A DNA stretch of 62,969 bases from an uncultured Sphingomonas sp. (GCF_937859915.1 NZ_CALMAW010000014.1:1-62969); one strand, 5' to 3'. Counted from the stretch's first letter, positions 35,318 through 49,587 are shown. The notes: a model not told the origin generated them from the sequence alone. Program-made: numbers and translations.

Positions 35318-36685
35318 ATGACAGAGATCGCCACCCCCCGCCCGTTCGCCGCCATCGTCCTCGCCGCCGGCAAGGGCACACGGATGAAGTCCGATCGCCA
35401 CAAGGTGCTTCATCCGATCGCGGGGCGGCCGATGCTGCTGCATCTGCTCGCCGGGATCGAAGCGTTGGCCCCAGTCGCCGAGGTCGTGGTGGTCGGTGCC
35501 GGGCGCGAGCAGGTCGAGGCGGCGGTCAAGGACCGCGGCGCGCGCGTTGCGCTGCAGGAGCCGCAACTCGGCACCGCCCATGCCGTCGCGCAGGCCGAGG
35601 CCGCGCTCGACGGCTTCGATGGCGACATCCTGATCCTTTATGGCGACGTGCCGCTGGTCCGGACCGAAACCTGCGCGCGGCTGCTCGCGCGGCTGCACGA
35701 GTCGGACACGCCTGCCGCCGTGGTGCTCGGCTTCCGCCCCGCCGACCCGCTTGCCTACGGCCGCATCCTGCTCGACGAGCATGGCATGATCGCGCGCATG
35801 GTCGAGTATAAGGACGCGACCGAGGCCGAGCGCGGCGTCGACCTGTGCAATTCGGGGCTGATGGCGGTGCGCGCCGCCGACCTGTGGCCGCTGCTCGCGC
35901 GCGTCGGCAGCGACAATGCCGCGGGCGAGCAGTATCTGCCCGACATCGTCATGCTGGCGCTGGCGGATGGCCGCGCCTCGGCGGTGGTCGAGGCCGAAGC
36001 CTGGGAGGTCGCCGGCGTCAACAGCCGTGCCGAGCTCGCCGAGGTCGAGGAGGCCTGGCAGGCGCGGCGCCGCGCGCAGGCGATGGCCGACGGCGCCAGC
36101 CTGGTCGCGCCGCACACGGTCTGGTTCGCCTGGGACACCGCGATCGGCCGCGACGTCACGATCGAACCCAATGTCGTCTTCGGCCCCGGCGTGACCGTCG
36201 CCGACGGTGTCGCGATCAAGGCGTTCAGCCATTTCGAAGGCGCGAGGATCGAGGCCGGCGCGCAGGTCGGCCCGTTCGCACGGCTGCGGCCCGGCGCGGT
36301 GATCGGGGCGGATGCGCATGTCGGCAATTTCGTCGAAGTCAAGAACGTCACGATGGGGGCGGGGGCCAAGGCCAACCATCTGGCCTATCTGGGCGACGGC
36401 GAGGTCGGCGCCAAGGCGAACATCGGCGCGGGCACGATCTTCTGCAATTACGATGGCTTCTTCAAGAATCGCACGGTGGTCGGCGAGGGCGCGTTCATCG
36501 GCTCGAACAGCGCGCTGGTGGCACCGGTGACGATCGGACGCGGCGCGATAGTCGCGGCGGGCTCGACCGTCACCGAGGACGTCGCCGCCGACGCGCTCGC
36601 GCTGGTCCGCCCCGCGCAGCAGGAGAAGCCGGGCTGGGCGGCGCGGTTCAGGGCGCGCAGTGCGGCGAAGAAGGCGGAGAGCTGA
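35318..36685 (+). CDS. glmU: Bifunctional GlcNAc-1-P uridyltransferase / GlcN-1-P acetyltransferase
   Basis: 455 aa. N-terminal pyrophosphorylase domain begins with the signature AAGKGTRMKS and includes GTAHAVAQAEAAL; after the linker, a left-handed beta-helix acetyltransferase domain with HVGNFVEVKNVTMGAGAKAN and IGAGTIFCNYDG-like repeats (INAAVTCNYDG homologue). It makes UDP-GlcNAc for peptidoglycan and LPS, an essential step. Confidence 0.97.
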   Translation: MTEIATPRPFAAIVLAAGKGTRMKSDRHKVLHPIAGRPMLLHLLAGIEALAPVAEVVVVGAGREQVEAAVKDRGARVALQEPQLGTAHAVAQAEAALDGFDGDILILYGDVPLVRTETCARLLARLHESDTPAAVVLGFRPADPLAYGRILLDEHGMIARMVEYKDATEAERGVDLCNSGLMAVRAADLWPLLARVGSDNAAGEQYLPDIVMLALADGRASAVVEAEAWEVAGVNSRAELAEVEEAWQARRRAQAMADGASLVAPHTVWFAWDTAIGRDVTIEPNVVFGPGVTVADGVAIKAFSHFEGARIEAGAQVGPFARLRPGAVIGADAHVGNFVEVKNVTMGAGAKANHLAYLGDGEVGAKANIGAGTIFCNYDGFFKNRTVVGEGAFIGSNSALVAPVTIGRGAIVAAGSTVTEDVAADALALVRPAQQEKPGWAARFRARSAAKKAES

Positions 36686-36753
36686 CGGGGGGGGCTGCCC
36701 TCGCGCAAGCTTGAGCAGGATGTCGCACGGACGATTTCGGGTCGGCCGCCTGC

Positions 36754-37206
36754 TTATGTCAGTTTGACGAAGGGTGCCAAGCTCGCGAGGATCTTGGTCG
36801 TATCGAACGGTGCCATTATCAGGAACTCACCTTTCTCGGTGTGGATACTCAAGCCGGACAGTTTGATAAGCGGGCCCTTCTTGACGCGCTCGACCGCCAA
36901 AATGTCCGCATATGGAAACACCATCCGCTCGATGCCCTGATAAAGCGGGATCTTGATGATGGCGGCGGGTTTGAATTCGACGCTGTCGTCGGAAACAATG
37001 ACCAGCCCGGGAAAGAACATTCCGCCCCACAGCTTTTTCATGACGACGTTCTGGAAGTCCATGGCGGGCTTCATCAGTGCGTTGCCGGTAGCCGCGCCGA
37101 GCGCCTTCAAGGCATAGCCCGCAAGCTCGTTCAATCCGCCGTCCGGAAAGACCGCGTTGATCCTTTGGGTGAAATTGTCGCCATAGCTGGCGACGACGGT
37201 GCCCAT
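36754..37206 (-). CDS. Hypothetical protein with GRAM/PH-like core
   Basis: About 150 aa from ATG 37206, where GGGAGGGAG gives a strong ribosome site. An N-terminal helical region (NELAGYALKALGAATGNALM) precedes beta strands FFPGLVIVSDDSVEFKPAA...PYADILAVERVKKGPLIKLS...EKGEFLIMAPFDTTKI, the order of a GRAM/PH-type barrel that often binds membranes. Surrounding intergenic DNA is noticeably AT-rich, hinting at acquisition. Function unknown. Confidence 0.55.
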   Translation of the reverse strand: MGTVVASYGDNFTQRINAVFPDGGLNELAGYALKALGAATGNALMKPAMDFQNVVMKKLWGGMFFPGLVIVSDDSVEFKPAAIIKIPLYQGIERMVFPYADILAVERVKKGPLIKLSGLSIHTEKGEFLIMAPFDTTKILASLAPFVKLT

Positions 37207-37425
37207 TCGCTCCCTCCCATGAGTCGTCATTATCAAAAGACTCACGGGCCTATAGTAATCCAACGTCAAGTATTTGCGAACTCCGCGAGTCATTGACGTC
37301 GGCTGTTTCGCAGTCATCTATTTGCCGGCTTTATTCGTATAATTACAAGTTTATAGTCCGTCTCGCATGAGAGAATGGTAATGCAGACCCACAGCTTTCC
37401 ACCATTTTGGTGTCTAAAAATCAAA

Positions 37426-37459
37426 AAGGGCGGCCCCAGCATCCCGGGACCGCCCTTTC
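37426..37459 (-). terminator. Terminator after rpsI
   Basis: On the minus strand, AAAGGGCGGTCCCGGGATGC...GGGGCCGCCCTTTTTGATTTTT forms a strong GC stem ending in a T-tract, just past the rpsI stop at 37482. Confidence 0.8.
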
Positions 37460-37481
37460 GGCGTAGCGTCTGTCGAGAAGC

Positions 37482-38039
37482 TTAGCGCTTCGAGAACTGG
37501 AAGCTCCGGCGGGCCTTCGCCTTGCCGTACTTCTTGCGCTCGACCGCGCGGCTGTCGCGGGTGAGGAAGCCTGCTGCCTTGACCGGCGCACGCAGCACCG
37601 GCTCGAAGCGGGTCAGTGCCTGCGAAATGCCGTGCTTGACCGCGCCGGCCTGGCCCGAGAGCCCGCCGCCGGTGACGGTGCACACGACGTCATACTGGCC
37701 CTCGCGCTCGGCGACACCGAACGGCTGGTTGATGACGAGGCGCAGCGTGGGCCGTGCGAAGTAGATTTCCTGGTCGCGGCCGTTGACCGTGATCTTGCCC
37801 GAGCCGGGCTTGATCCAGACGCGGGCGACCGCGTCCTTGCGGCGACCGGTCGCATAGGCGCGGCCCTGCGCGTCGATGATCTTTTCGCGCAGCGGCATCG
37901 TCGAGACGACCGGCGCGGGCGCCGAAGCGATCTGCTCGCCGTCGGCGTCGTAGATCGGGGTCGCAGGAGCGGCCGCCGCGGGGGCCTCGCCGCCGGTCAG
38001 GGCCGCGAGATCGGAAAGGGACTGGCGATCGTCGGACAT
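37482..38039 (-). CDS. rpsI: 30S ribosomal protein S9
   Basis: 185 aa. The core from [20 protein letters not shown] to the basic tail RRSFQFSKR is S9. An N-terminal extension of about 55 residues rich in Ala/Pro ([19 protein letters not shown]) is typical of sphingomonads. The start overlaps the rplM stop by one base (TGATG), so the pair is coupled. Confidence 0.97.
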   Translation of the reverse strand: MSDDRQSLSDLAALTGGEAPAAAAPATPIYDADGEQIASAPAPVVSTMPLREKIIDAQGRAYATGRRKDAVARVWIKPGSGKITVNGRDQEIYFARPTLRLVINQPFGVAEREGQYDVVCTVTGGGLSGQAGAVKHGISQALTRFEPVLRAPVKAAGFLTRDSRAVERKKYGKAKARRSFQFSKR

Positions 38040-38518
38040 CAGGCGCCCACCTTGTTCTTGCGGTTCATGCCCGCGACATCGATTGTTTCGGGGTTCTGCG
38101 CGACATGGTCGTGCTCGGCGCCCTTGAAGACGCGCAGGTTGCGCATCTGCTGGCGGCCCAGCGGCCCGCGCGGGATCATCCGCTCGACGGCCTTCTCGAG
38201 CACGCGCTCGGGGAAACGGCCCTCGAGAATTTTCGCGGGGGTGGTTTCCTTGATGCCGCCGGCATAGCCGGTGTGCTTGTAATAGACCTTGTCGGTGGTC
38301 TTCTTGCCGGTGAACTTCACCTTCTCGGCATTGATGATGATGACATTGTCACCACAATCGATGTGCGGGGTATAGCTCGGCTTGTGCTTGCCGCGCAGGA
38401 TGTTGGCGACGATCGAGGCGAGACGCCCGACCACCAGTCCGTCGGCATCGATCAGATGCCATTTCTTTTCCACCGTGAACGGCGTCGCCGACTTGGTGGT
38501 CTTCATGAGCGCCTTCAT
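38039..38518 (-). CDS. rplM: 50S ribosomal protein L13
   Basis: 159 aa. [40 protein letters not shown], and [20 protein letters not shown] are L13 landmarks. It is an early-assembly 50S protein and the first gene of the rplM-rpsI unit. Confidence 0.97.
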   Translation of the reverse strand: MKALMKTTKSATPFTVEKKWHLIDADGLVVGRLASIVANILRGKHKPSYTPHIDCGDNVIIINAEKVKFTGKKTTDKVYYKHTGYAGGIKETTPAKILEGRFPERVLEKAVERMIPRGPLGRQQMRNLRVFKGAEHDHVAQNPETIDVAGMNRKNKVGA

Positions 38519-38657
38519 GGCGTCTGTCTCCGATATCGCGTGAAACGCAGCGCGCCGCCCAATGCTGGACGGCGCTACGGGGACGGCTAGTGACGATTCG
38601 TCCCCGATAAGTCAAGCAAAACGGGGGTTTTGGCGTAGGGTATCTGAGTACCGTGGT

Positions 38658-39725
38658 CTAGGCGATGGGTTCGACGCGGCCGATCGCGTGGCCGCCCCAC
38701 ACCAAGGCGCCGAGCAGCAACGTCCCCGTCGCCTGATGCGCGACCGCGACTGGGATCGCGACGCCGCTGAGCAGGGTGGCGATGCCGAGCAGGATCTGGA
38801 CCGCGACCGCGACCGCGATCGCCACCGCGGCGCGGCGGTCGCCGGCCTGCTGGGCGAAGCGCGCGACCATCAGCACCGCGACCGCGGCCACCCACGCCCA
38901 CCAGCGGTGGAGGAATTGAACCACGATCGGGTTGTAAACGAGATTGTGCAGCGTGCTCGCCGCCGGGTTCCAGCCGCCGGCGGGAAACCAGTCGTCGCCC
39001 ATCTTGGGCCAGCTCGCAAAGGCATAGCCCGCGCGCAGGCCAGCGGTGAAGGCGCCGAGCAGGAGCTGGAAGGCGAGGATCAGGATCGCGGTAATGGCGA
39101 GGCCAGTCAGCCGGGCCGGTTTGGCAAGCGGGTCGCGGGCGAGCGCGAACAGGTCGAGCGCCGTCCAGATCAACGTGCCGTAGATCAGCAGCGCGGTGAG
39201 CAGATGCACCGCGAGCCGGATGTGGCTGACCTCGGTGCGATATTGCAGCCCCGAATAGACCATCCACCAGCCGACCACGCCCTGCAGACCCCCCAGCGCG
39301 AAGATCAGGATCGCTCGCTTGCCGTAGCCTGCCGGGATACCGCGGCGCCACCAGAAGACCGCGAGCACGATCAGCAACACCGTCCCGATGCCGCGCGCGA
39401 TCAACCGGTGGAGGAACTCCCAGAAATAGATGTGCTGGAAACCCTCCAGCGTCATGCCGGTGTTGAAGGCGCGATATTGCGGGATCGCCTTATAGGCGTC
39501 GAACGCGGCCTGCCACTGCGCGTGGCTCAGGGGCGGAATCGCGCCCAGGATCGGGTCCCATTCGACGATCGACAGCCCCGATTCGGTCAGTCGCGTGATC
39601 CCGCCGACGATGACGATCGCGAGCACCAGCGCGGCGACGACGAGCAGCCACGCCCCGAACGCGCGCGGGGAGGGGCGGGGCATTGCGGGGCGCAGGGGGA
39701 GGCGGGCGGCGGCGAGGTCGGACAT
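38658..39725 (-). CDS. ctaA: Heme A synthase (COX15/CtaA)
   Basis: 355 aa, eight membrane helices. The heme-ligand His motifs FLHRLIARG and FLHRWWAWV lie in helices two and six, and the conserved GGITRLTESGLSIVEWDPILG segment is present. It oxidises the C8 methyl of heme O to make heme A for cytochrome aa3 oxidase. About 130 bases downstream of the L13 start, same strand but probably a separate transcript. Confidence 0.95.
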   Translation of the reverse strand: MSDLAAARLPLRPAMPRPSPRAFGAWLLVVAALVLAIVIVGGITRLTESGLSIVEWDPILGAIPPLSHAQWQAAFDAYKAIPQYRAFNTGMTLEGFQHIYFWEFLHRLIARGIGTVLLIVLAVFWWRRGIPAGYGKRAILIFALGGLQGVVGWWMVYSGLQYRTEVSHIRLAVHLLTALLIYGTLIWTALDLFALARDPLAKPARLTGLAITAILILAFQLLLGAFTAGLRAGYAFASWPKMGDDWFPAGGWNPAASTLHNLVYNPIVVQFLHRWWAWVAAVAVLMVARFAQQAGDRRAAVAIAVAVAVQILLGIATLLSGVAIPVAVAHQATGTLLLGALVWGGHAIGRVEPIA

Positions 39726-39875
39726 GAGCTGGCTTTAGAACAGTATGCGGCGGGATTGAACCAGCAGGAGTCCGAGACCGGTTGCGCGCCGATCCGTCCT
39801 TATGGCGCATCGGATGATGTCGGCTTTCGCTCGCGGGGCTTCCGCCGGAGCGACCGCTGTGGGAAGGCCGCCACC

Positions 39876-41060
39876 ATGAGCCGCGCCCCAGACCTCTATG
39901 ATGCGATCATCCTCGGCGCGGGCGGGGCGGGGCTGATGTGCGCCGCGGTCGCCGGCCAGCGCGGACGCCGCGTGCTGGTGATCGATCATGCCGACGAGCC
40001 GGGCAAGAAGATCCTGATCTCCGGGGGCGGGCGCTGCAACTTCACCAATCTGCACACCGCGCCCGACCGCTATCTCTCGGCGAACCCGCATTTCGCCAAG
40101 TCGGCACTCGGCCGCTATTGCCCCGAGGATTTTCTCGCGATGGTCGACGCCCATGGCATCGCGTGGCACGAGAAGACGCTCGGGCAATTGTTCTGCGACG
40201 GCTCGGCCAAGCAGATCGTCGCGATGCTGCGCGACGAGTGCGACCGCGGCGACGTTACCATCCGCTGCGGCGCGGGCTTCGGCGCGATCGACCATGCCGA
40301 CGGGCATTTCACTGTCCCGCACGGCGGCCATGTCGCGCAGGCGCCCGCGCTGGTGATCGCGACCGGCGGGCCCTCGATCCCGAAAATGGGCGCGACGGGG
40401 ATCGCCTACGACATCGCGCGGCGCTTCGGGCTCAAGGTGGTCGAGCCGCGCCCGGCGCTGGTCCCGCTGACGCTGGGCAGCGAGGGTGCGCTGTTTACCC
40501 AGCTCTCCGGGGTCGCGAGCGAGGTGGTCGCGTCGGCGGACAAGATGCGGTTTCGCGAGGCGGCGTTGTTCACGCATCGCGGGCTGTCGGGGCCGGCGAT
40601 TCTGCAAGCCTCGTCCTACTGGCGGCACGGCGAGACGGTCGGCATCGACTTCGTCCCCGATCAGCGGGCCGGCTGGCTGCGCGAAGCCAAGCGCGCGCGG
40701 CCGCGGGCGGGGCTGCGGTCGGTGCTCGGCGCGGCGCTCCCCGATCGGCTCGCGGAGACGCTGGCCGAGCGGCTGGCGCTATCGGGCGAACTCGCCAACC
40801 TGTCCGATCGCGCGCTCGAGGCGGCTGAGCGCCGGCTCGCCGACTGGCGCTTCGCGCCCAACGGCACCGAAGGCTTCGCCAAGGCCGAGGTCACCGTCGG
40901 CGGGATCGCCACCGCGGGACTGTCGTCGCAGACGATGGAAGCGCGCGCCGTGCCCGGCCTTTACGCGATCGGCGAGGCGGTCGACGTCACCGGCTGGCTG
41001 GGCGGCTATAATTTCCAATGGGCCTGGGCGAGCGGCTGGGCTGCGGCGCAGGCGGTGTAA
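39876..41060 (+). CDS. BaiN/HI0933-like NAD(P)/FAD-dependent oxidoreductase
   Basis: 394 aa from MSRAPDLYDAIILGAGGAGL, GGAAGG upstream. Dinucleotide-binding motif GAGGAGLMCA, FAD loop GKKILISGGGRCNFTNLH, ATGGPSIPKMGATG, and FTHRGLSGPAILQ are diagnostic of the HI0933 family, which includes the bile acid reductase BaiN. Substrate unknown. A long open frame runs upstream but the ATG at 39876 is the correct start. Confidence 0.9.
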   Translation: MSRAPDLYDAIILGAGGAGLMCAAVAGQRGRRVLVIDHADEPGKKILISGGGRCNFTNLHTAPDRYLSANPHFAKSALGRYCPEDFLAMVDAHGIAWHEKTLGQLFCDGSAKQIVAMLRDECDRGDVTIRCGAGFGAIDHADGHFTVPHGGHVAQAPALVIATGGPSIPKMGATGIAYDIARRFGLKVVEPRPALVPLTLGSEGALFTQLSGVASEVVASADKMRFREAALFTHRGLSGPAILQASSYWRHGETVGIDFVPDQRAGWLREAKRARPRAGLRSVLGAALPDRLAETLAERLALSGELANLSDRALEAAERRLADWRFAPNGTEGFAKAEVTVGGIATAGLSSQTMEARAVPGLYAIGEAVDVTGWLGGYNFQWAWASGWAAAQAV

Positions 41061-41067
41061 TTATCTT

Positions 41068-41165
41068 GTTCGCCGGCGAAGGCCGGGGTCCAGGCCCGGA
41101 GCCTGAGGCGGGCGCAGCGCATGACCGGCGATGTGCGGCCTGGGCCCCGGCCTTCGCCGGGGAAC
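41068..41165. repeat. Dispersed palindromic repeat, family A
   Basis: GTTCGCCGGCGAAGGCCGGGG ... GGCCTGGGCCCCGGCC..GCCGGGGAAC between convergent BaiN-like and MscS genes; nearly perfect outer inverted arms. Confidence 0.7.
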
Positions 41166-41174
41166 GCGCAGGCC

Positions 41175-43571
41175 CTACGCCTTCTCGCCATCGTCGATGA
41201 CGCCCTGCGCACCCGTCGGGGCCGCGCCGAGCCACTGGACCTGCTGCGGCGTCGTGCCGAGCTCGATCCCCGCCTCCGGCATCCGCTGGAGCAGCTTGAA
41301 CAGAAGTTCGCTGCGCGTCGGATAGACGCTGCGCGGGCTGCTGACATAGGCGAACATGTTGAGATTGACGCGCCCGTCCGCGATCGAGTCGATGAAGATC
41401 ACCGGCGCCGGGTCGGCGAGCACCGCGGGTGCCTCCTCGAACATCGTGCCCAGCATGTTGCGGACCTGCCCGACGTCGGTGCCGAGCGGCACCGAGAATT
41501 GCAGCTGGATGCGGCCCAGCGGGTCGGCCATCGTCTTGTTGACGATCGACTTGGTGATCAGCTCCGAATTGGGCACGATCAGCGTCGAGCGATCGGCGAT
41601 CATGATCTCGGTCGCGCGGACGGAAATGCGCTTCACGTCACCGTCCTGGTCGCCGATCCGCACCCAGTCGCCGATCTTGACCGGCCGCTCGGCAAGCAGG
41701 ATCAGGCCTGACACGAAGTTCTGCGTGATCGCCTGCAGGCCGAAGCCGATGCCGACCGACAGCGCCGAGAGCAGCAGCGCGATCCGCTCGATGCCGATGC
41801 CGAGCGAGGCCAGCGCCCACAATACTGCGAGGATCAGCCCGGCATAGCGCGCGACCATGCTGATCGAGTTGCGCGCGCCGGCATCGAGCTCGGTGGCGGG
41901 CAGATAGCGGTTGGTCAGCCAGCCCTGGATGCCGCGCACCACGAACAGCCCGACCGCCAGCACCGCGCACGCGCGCAGGATGGCGCCGGGCGCGATCGTG
42001 ATCTGGCCGACGGTCACGCCTTGCGAAACCCGCCCGATCTGGCCGACCAGCGTCCCGAAGTCCGATCCGAACGGCGCGAATATCAGACTGGCGGCAATCG
42101 CCATCAGCGCCAGCCGCAGCAATGCCGAGAGCGCGACGCCGAACTGGTCGATCAGGCTGCGGCGGATGCCGAAGCCGTGATGGAAGGCGTCCGCGACGCG
42201 ACCGTCGTGCGCGAACAGGCTCGAGCAGATATCGTCGGTCGCGACCAGCGCGAGATAAAGGCCACCGGCGACCACGCCGATCCAGACGATGAAGCGCGAG
42301 AGGAAGAAGGCGAGGCTGAGATAACCCGTCGCCAGCGCGCCGATCGAGACGACGAGCAGCGCCCAGGTCGCGAGCGAGACGAAGGCGGCCCCGGTGCGGT
42401 CGGCCTGCTCTTCGGCATCGGCATCGCGCTCGGCGGCGGCACGCGCGCGCAGCCTGGCCCCCGTGACGAGAATGCCGAACAGCAGCCCGATATGGAGGAT
42501 CGCGACGAAGACATAGGCTGCCTCCTTGGTTGGTCCGAGCGCGCCCATCGCATCGACGAAGTCGACGAGCAGCAGGCTCACCACGCCGACACCGGCGGCG
42601 GCGAAGGTCCAGGGTCTGAGGCCATTGGCGGTCTCGTCGCGGATCGGGATCAGCCTCCACGACGACTGTCGCCGCTGGAGCAGCGCGCCGCCGAGCGCCG
42701 AGACGAATGCCGCGATGAATGCCGCCTTCTCGAGACTGTCGCCGAGCCCGTCCCAACTGGGCGCGAGCATGGCGGCGCTGCGCAGGCCGGCGACGAACAC
42801 GGTCGCCGACAGCGCCGGCACCAGCGCGCCGACCGCGAGCAGCCACAGCGCGAGCCCCGAGCGGCGGATGCGGTTGCCGGGCACGCGCGCGATCACATAG
42901 GCGCGACCGGCACGGCGCAGCGCCATCCGCACCGGCCAGGCGAGCACCAGCGCACCGAGCACGCCAAGCAGCAGCGGCAGCAGGCCACCGCTAGCGAGGC
43001 CGTGGCGTGCCGCGCCGAACTCGACTTCGACGAATAGCCCGGTGCGGCGGATGTCACGCGGGGCCGACAGCAGCACCGGCCGCCAGAAGGCCGTGGTCAG
43101 TGGCGAGCCGATGCGTTCGGACATCCGCTCGCTGAACGCATCGGCTTGGCTCGCGCCGATCTCCCCGGCGAGTTGGTCCGCCTCGACGCCGAGCAGCTTG
43201 CCGCGCTTGATCCCGGAATCGACCGTCGAGCGCTGCTGCGCGAGCAGCTTGCGCTGTGCGCGGATGTCGGGCGCCTCGGTCACACCGGGGGTCACCGGTC
43301 CGAGCTGGACGACGCGCGCGTCGATCAGCTGCTCCTGCGCGGTCAGCACCGCGACCTGCGCGGTGGTCGTCGTCTTGACCGCGGCGGCCCGGTCGCGCAG
43401 CGCATCGCGCTGGCTGGCGTCGGTGCGCTCGTTGAACGCGGCATCGACCGCCTTGAACTCGGTCGAGGCCTTGTCGAGCGCCTGGGTCGCGGCGAGGATC
43501 GGATCGACGTCCTGTGCCGCGACGGGTGTGGCGAGCAGCAGGGCGAGGAGGAGCAGGCGGCGTAGGATCAT
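41175..43571 (-). CDS. DUF3772-MscS mechanosensitive channel
   Basis: 798 aa. Signal peptide ending in VAAQ, a periplasmic coiled-coil DUF3772 region (~20-180), about ten membrane helices, and the C-terminal MscS core: pore helix LGIGIERIALLLSALSVGIG, FGLQAITQNFVSGLILLAER, and a cytosolic beta domain with IRIQ-like GRIQLQFSVPLG. It gates on membrane tension during osmotic downshock. Length fits large MscK/YbdG-type channels. Confidence 0.92.
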   Translation of the reverse strand: MILRRLLLLALLLATPVAAQDVDPILAATQALDKASTEFKAVDAAFNERTDASQRDALRDRAAAVKTTTTAQVAVLTAQEQLIDARVVQLGPVTPGVTEAPDIRAQRKLLAQQRSTVDSGIKRGKLLGVEADQLAGEIGASQADAFSERMSERIGSPLTTAFWRPVLLSAPRDIRRTGLFVEVEFGAARHGLASGGLLPLLLGVLGALVLAWPVRMALRRAGRAYVIARVPGNRIRRSGLALWLLAVGALVPALSATVFVAGLRSAAMLAPSWDGLGDSLEKAAFIAAFVSALGGALLQRRQSSWRLIPIRDETANGLRPWTFAAAGVGVVSLLLVDFVDAMGALGPTKEAAYVFVAILHIGLLFGILVTGARLRARAAAERDADAEEQADRTGAAFVSLATWALLVVSIGALATGYLSLAFFLSRFIVWIGVVAGGLYLALVATDDICSSLFAHDGRVADAFHHGFGIRRSLIDQFGVALSALLRLALMAIAASLIFAPFGSDFGTLVGQIGRVSQGVTVGQITIAPGAILRACAVLAVGLFVVRGIQGWLTNRYLPATELDAGARNSISMVARYAGLILAVLWALASLGIGIERIALLLSALSVGIGFGLQAITQNFVSGLILLAERPVKIGDWVRIGDQDGDVKRISVRATEIMIADRSTLIVPNSELITKSIVNKTMADPLGRIQLQFSVPLGTDVGQVRNMLGTMFEEAPAVLADPAPVIFIDSIADGRVNLNMFAYVSSPRSVYPTRSELLFKLLQRMPEAGIELGTTPQQVQWLGAAPTGAQGVIDDGEKA

Positions 43572-43622
43572 GGCATGCGCCTTACCGGCTTGTGCGCGCG
43601 TCGCCCAGCCTGGGGTTCACAT

Positions 43623-43768
43623 ATCCTCCCCTGCAAGGGGAGGGGGACCACCCGCAGGGTGGTGGAAGGGTGGACCACGCCTCTGACGCGTGCCGCGCGT
43701 ATCAGCTGTCGGACACCCCTCCACCACCGGCTACGCCGGCGGTCCCCCTCCCCTGAGAGGGGAGGATG
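43623..43768. repeat. Dispersed palindromic repeat, family C
   Basis: ATCCTCCCCTGCAAGGGGAG and GGTGGTGGAAGGG at one side, CCCTCCACCACC and CTCCCCTGAGAGGGGAGGA at the other. Contains a tyrosine-rich-looking but non-coding core. Between the MscS and glycosyltransferase genes. Confidence 0.65.
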
Positions 43769-43776
43769 GAACAATA

Positions 43777-44988
43777 CTACCGCTCCCGCCGGCTTCCCGG
43801 CCACGGCACGCGGACCAGCGGCGGCGTGCCCAAGCTGCCCCGCTCGCGCTGGCGCTCGATGCGCAGATAGCTTTCGACCAGCGCCTCGTTGACCTTGTCC
43901 CACTCATAGGCCGCACTCGCGGAACGACCGGCCTCGCCCGCTCCCGCCCGCACCGCAGGTTCGCGACAATAGCGCGCGATCGCGTCGGCAAACGAGATGA
44001 TCGCGCCGGGCCGGACCAACTCGCCCGTGACGTGCGGGACGACGAGGCTGCGGCTGCCGGTCGCGTCGGCGGCGACCACCGGGATGCCCGCCGCCATCGC
44101 CTCGAGCGTGACATTGCCGAAGGTCTCGGTGACCGAGGGGTTGAACAGCACGTCCATCGAGGCGGCGGCACGGCCGAGATCGGCGCCGCCCTGGAAGCCC
44201 GCGAACACCGCATCTTCGGGCAAGCGCTTTTCGAACCAGTCGCGCGCCGGCCCGTTGCCGACGACGAGCACGCGGTGCTTCACGCCGCGCCGCGCCAGTT
44301 CGTCGACCGTGTCGGCGAACACGTCGAGGCCTTTTTCCATCACCAGCCGGCCAATGAATCCGATCGCGACCTCATCGTCTGCGATGCCGAGGCTGCGGCG
44401 CCACGCCATGTCGCGACGGGCGGGCGAGAAGACGTCGCGCTCGACGCCGCGCGACCAGATGCCGACGTCGAAATTCATCCGCTGGTCGCGCAGCACCTGC
44501 GCCATCGAGTCGGACGGCGCGAAGATCGCGTCGCAGCGCCGGTAGAAGCGGCGCAACCCTGCGAGCACCAGCGGCTCGGTGAAGGCGAAGCCATAGTAAC
44601 GCGGATAGGTCTCGAAGCGCGTGTGGACCGAGGCGACCACCGGCAGCTTGTTCTTGCGCGCGAAACGGACCGCGGCGTGTCCGAGCACCTCCGGCGAGGC
44701 GCAGTGGATCATGTTGGGCGCGAAGCGGTGGATGTCTTTCTTGACCCCGGGCGTGAGTAGCACCGGCAGCCGATATTCGGCGCGGCCGGGCAGGGGGATC
44801 GCCGGCACGCCGATCAGGTCGCCGACATGATCGAAGGCGGGGAGCTTCACCTTGGGGCTGTAGATGCGCACCGCCGCGCCGTGGCGGAGCAGATATTCCA
44901 CGAGCCGGTTGAGCGCCTGGTTCGCGCCGTCACGGACATAATTATAGTTGCCGCTGAACAGCGCCACGCGGAGATCGGTAACGTCCAT
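43777..44988 (-). CDS. GT4-type glycosyltransferase
   Basis: 403 aa, GT-B fold. N-terminal Gly-rich start VALFSGNYNYVRDGANQALN and the C-terminal donor-binding segment SVTETFGNVTLEAMAAGIPV with the EX7E motif place it in GT4, related to GDP-mannose/UDP-Glc alpha-transferases such as those making glycolipids or diglucosyldiacylglycerol. Donor and acceptor are unknown. Confidence 0.9.
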   Translation of the reverse strand: MDVTDLRVALFSGNYNYVRDGANQALNRLVEYLLRHGAAVRIYSPKVKLPAFDHVGDLIGVPAIPLPGRAEYRLPVLLTPGVKKDIHRFAPNMIHCASPEVLGHAAVRFARKNKLPVVASVHTRFETYPRYYGFAFTEPLVLAGLRRFYRRCDAIFAPSDSMAQVLRDQRMNFDVGIWSRGVERDVFSPARRDMAWRRSLGIADDEVAIGFIGRLVMEKGLDVFADTVDELARRGVKHRVLVVGNGPARDWFEKRLPEDAVFAGFQGGADLGRAAASMDVLFNPSVTETFGNVTLEAMAAGIPVVAADATGSRSLVVPHVTGELVRPGAIISFADAIARYCREPAVRAGAGEAGRSASAAYEWDKVNEALVESYLRIERQRERGSLGTPPLVRVPWPGSRRER

Positions 44989-45038
44989 CGCGGTCGCTCA
45001 TAGGGGCGCGCGGAGGAAAGGCCAATGGGGCGATGGCC

Positions 45039-45164
45039 TTCGACTGCCTCAGGCCGAACGGGCGTTAGGGCTGTGCTTCGACTTCGTTCAGCACGAACGG
45101 AAGAGGGGAACGGCTATAGTCCCCGTTCGCCCTGAGCAGGGCTGAGCGCAGTCGAAGCCCGCCC
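45039..45164. repeat. Dispersed palindromic repeat, family D
   Basis: TTCGACTGCCTCAGGCCGAACGGG at one side and CCCGTTCGCCCTGAGCAGGG...GCAGTCGAAGC at the other are complementary. Related elements at 49588 and 58877. Confidence 0.6.
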
Positions 45165-45195
45165 ATCGAAGGGCAGCCACGCCGCGCAGACAAAC

Positions 45196-45231
45196 AAAAC
45201 CCCTCCCGCACCAGGATGCGGGAGGGGTTTT
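45196..45231 (-). terminator. Terminator after rpoC
   Basis: AAAACCCCTCCCGC-ACCAGGAT-GCGGGAGGGGTTTT is a perfect 14-bp stem with T-runs on both strands, 30 bases past the rpoC stop; it can work in both directions and also serve the glycosyltransferase side. Confidence 0.9.
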
Positions 45232-45262
45232 GCAGTGTCAGACCGTCACCGGCCGGCGCGGA

Positions 45263-49555
<4,293 letters not shown>

Positions 49556-49587
49556 CTCCTAAGCCGTTGGCTTGGGTGAAATCTATC

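Noticed and set aside
37207..37425. AT-rich stretch as a possible att site or IS end
   Set aside because: No inverted repeats or target duplications were found; AT content alone is insufficient.
38562..41060. 832-codon open frame spanning ctaA (opposite strand) and the BaiN-like gene
   Set aside because: The first 440 codons are an artefact of GC-rich sequence antisense to ctaA; the real start is ATG 39876.
43690..44760. Plus-strand 356-codon frame antisense to the glycosyltransferase
   Set aside because: Shadow of a well-supported GT4 gene.
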